A DNA stretch of 35,449 nt. Origin: Planctomycetaceae bacterium. Its GTDB lineage: Bacteria > Planctomycetota > Planctomycetia > Pirellulales > Pirellulaceae. The translations under genes and the position numbers were made by a program. The stretch spans positions 1 to 35,449 of the forward strand of contig PBCP01000019.1 of NCBI GenBank assembly GCA_002717145.1. Reading direction: 5' to 3'. Shown here in pieces: positions 34,553 through 35,449 of the stretch (within the stretch, counting starts at the first letter, position 1; every line of letters starts with the position of its first letter). The notes under the pieces were generated by a model. It had not been told where the DNA came from. It did no database searches and saw nothing but the letters and a program-made list of their open reading frames with translations.

Positions 34553-35449
34553 ATGAAGTCTAATGGAAAACGAGCCTCACGCTGGCTCGCCAATAAATAT
34601 TCCAGTATTGTTCGCCAGTCGAGACTTTTTAACTTCCTAGCAAGTCGCGGCATTTCTCCAGTGCCGCCCAAAGCATGGAAGCAAAATGCGAGGGAATCTC
34701 GAAAAAAGAAGCAGTGGTGGAAGGCTGTGAATCTTTCCAACCCTAACCCGTTATTACGGAACAGCGTGCGGCTGGAGACTCTAGAGCCTCGCATCCTTCT
34801 AACGGCTGATACATGGGAGTTAAATCTAGCGGACTTAGACAGTTATGATGACACGTTTATATTGCGTTCCAACCTAGAGGCGGGAACTCTAGAAGTTGTC
34901 GAGGCCGGTGAGTTGCTGGCAAGTATGCTGTATAGCGAAATTGACGCGGTCAATATTACTGGAACCGATAATGCCGACACTTTCATTCTCGAAATTAGCC
35001 CATCAGAAAAACAAAGTTTTCTACCAAATGGCATTTCTTTCGTCGCCGGAACCGGCGATGACACGATTTCTAATGCGAGTGATTTGCTTCGTTGGAATAT
35101 AGTTTCCGACGGCTCTGGCAATCTCTCGTCCACTGACGGTGGTGAATATCTTACCTTTTCCGGTGTCAAAAACCTCACTGCCGGAGGCGCCGACAACACC
35201 ATTGACTATTCAGGATACGCGACAGGTGTCACCATCAACCTCGAAGAAGGCACGGCCTCCGGCGAGATGTCTATCTCTGGGTTTCAACACATCGTTGGAA
35301 CCCCTTATGCTGACGTGATTATCGGTGATGACCAGTTCAATCGTATAGATGCGCTGGAAGGCGACGATACATTGACTGGGGGAATCGGCGATGATCTTTA
35401 TATCTTCCGTGATAACTGGGGTATGGATGTCGTCCACGAAGAACCGACA
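34553..35449 (+). CDS. LEPR-XLL domain protein with calcium-binding-type repeats (runs off right edge)
   Basis: The first 299 codons of a probably much larger extracellular protein, open to the end of the window. After a basic N-terminus of about 70 residues comes LETLEPRILLTAD (about 74-86), the LEPR-XLL box found in giant planctomycete surface proteins and thought to mark them for export. Beta-rich repeats follow (GTDNADTFIL, GTGDDTISNASD, GGADNTIDYSGY, GVTINLEEGTASG), then a hemolysin-type unit LEGDDTLTGGIGDDLYIF at about 265-282, with the GGxGxD calcium-binding pattern. An adhesin or cell-surface role is likely by analogy. It is downstream of the halogenase on the same strand, but the possible promoter at 34459 suggests a separate unit. 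Confidence 0.85.
   Translation, partial: MKSNGKRASRWLANKYSSIVRQSRLFNFLASRGISPVPPKAWKQNARESRKKKQWWKAVNLSNPNPLLRNSVRLETLEPRILLTADTWELNLADLDSYDDTFILRSNLEAGTLEVVEAGELLASMLYSEIDAVNITGTDNADTFILEISPSEKQSFLPNGISFVAGTGDDTISNASDLLRWNIVSDGSGNLSSTDGGEYLTFSGVKNLTAGGADNTIDYSGYATGVTINLEEGTASGEMSISGFQHIVGTPYADVIIGDDQFNRIDALEGDDTLTGGIGDDLYIFRDNWGMDVVHEEPT

Noticed and set aside
1..35449. CRISPR arrays, tRNAs, rRNAs, insertion sequences or phage genes
   Set aside because: No regularly spaced repeats, cloverleaf-like stretches, transposase/integrase motifs or terminal inverted repeats were recognised by reading; a dedicated scan (tRNAscan-SE, ISEScan) was not possible here.

Overview
The window reads as chromosomal DNA of a planctomycete (phylum Planctomycetota, probably Pirellulales-like). 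The evidence is a set of families typical of that group: DUF1501 Tat-exported proteins (left edge, 9041, 12044), the PSCyt1/DUF1549/DUF1553 cytochrome-like protein, the DUF1587/1592/1588/1585 protein paired with DUF1552, a formylglycine-type sulfatase, a Tat-exported Gfo/Idh/MocA oxidoreductase, and a partial giant protein with an LEPR-XLL box at the right edge. No tRNA, rRNA, CRISPR array, integrase or insertion sequence was seen, and no gene-free stretch exceeds about 300 bases.

Region 1 (1-4766, minus strand) is a three-gene operon: sulfatase, PSCyt1/DUF1549/DUF1553 protein, DUF1501 protein (runs off the left edge). The sulfatase frame is broken by an in-frame TAG just before its catalytic Cys motif. 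Region 2 (4848-15833) is a mixed set of single genes: a 2-keto-4-pentenoate hydratase-like protein, a MiaE-like protein that has lost most of its diiron ligands, an exported D-aminoacylase-like amidohydrolase, a DUF1853 protein, two DUF1501 proteins flanking a ceramidase-family hydrolase, a pectate-lyase-type beta-helix protein and a sulfite-oxidase-like molybdoenzyme. Region 3 (16023-23504, plus strand) holds the DUF1592-type/DUF1552 pair, two exported alpha/beta hydrolases and the Gfo/Idh/MocA protein, closed by a palindrome and a strong intrinsic terminator. A decayed amino-acid permease fragment follows.

Region 4 (23961-34416) is the most interesting part: a compact, mostly co-directional set of tailoring enzymes that looks like an undescribed biosynthetic cluster. 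It contains a radical SAM protein with four extra C-terminal cysteines, two proteins I do not recognise (both rich in repeated beta-beta-alpha units), an O-methyltransferase, a 2OG-Fe(II) oxygenase, a class I methyltransferase, two tandem cobalamin-binding radical SAM paralogues joined by 4-base overlaps, and an intact flavin-dependent tryptophan-halogenase family protein. A P-loop kinase gene on the opposite strand, split by an in-frame TAA, sits inside it. No NRPS, PKS or obvious precursor peptide is present, so the substrate is unknown; a halogenated and methylated aromatic (for example indole-type) metabolite is a reasonable hypothesis only.

Region 5 (34417-35449) has a tiny 28-codon ORF with a strong ribosome binding site that overlaps a perfect TATAAT, followed three bases later by the LEPR-XLL / calcium-binding-repeat protein that runs off the right edge.
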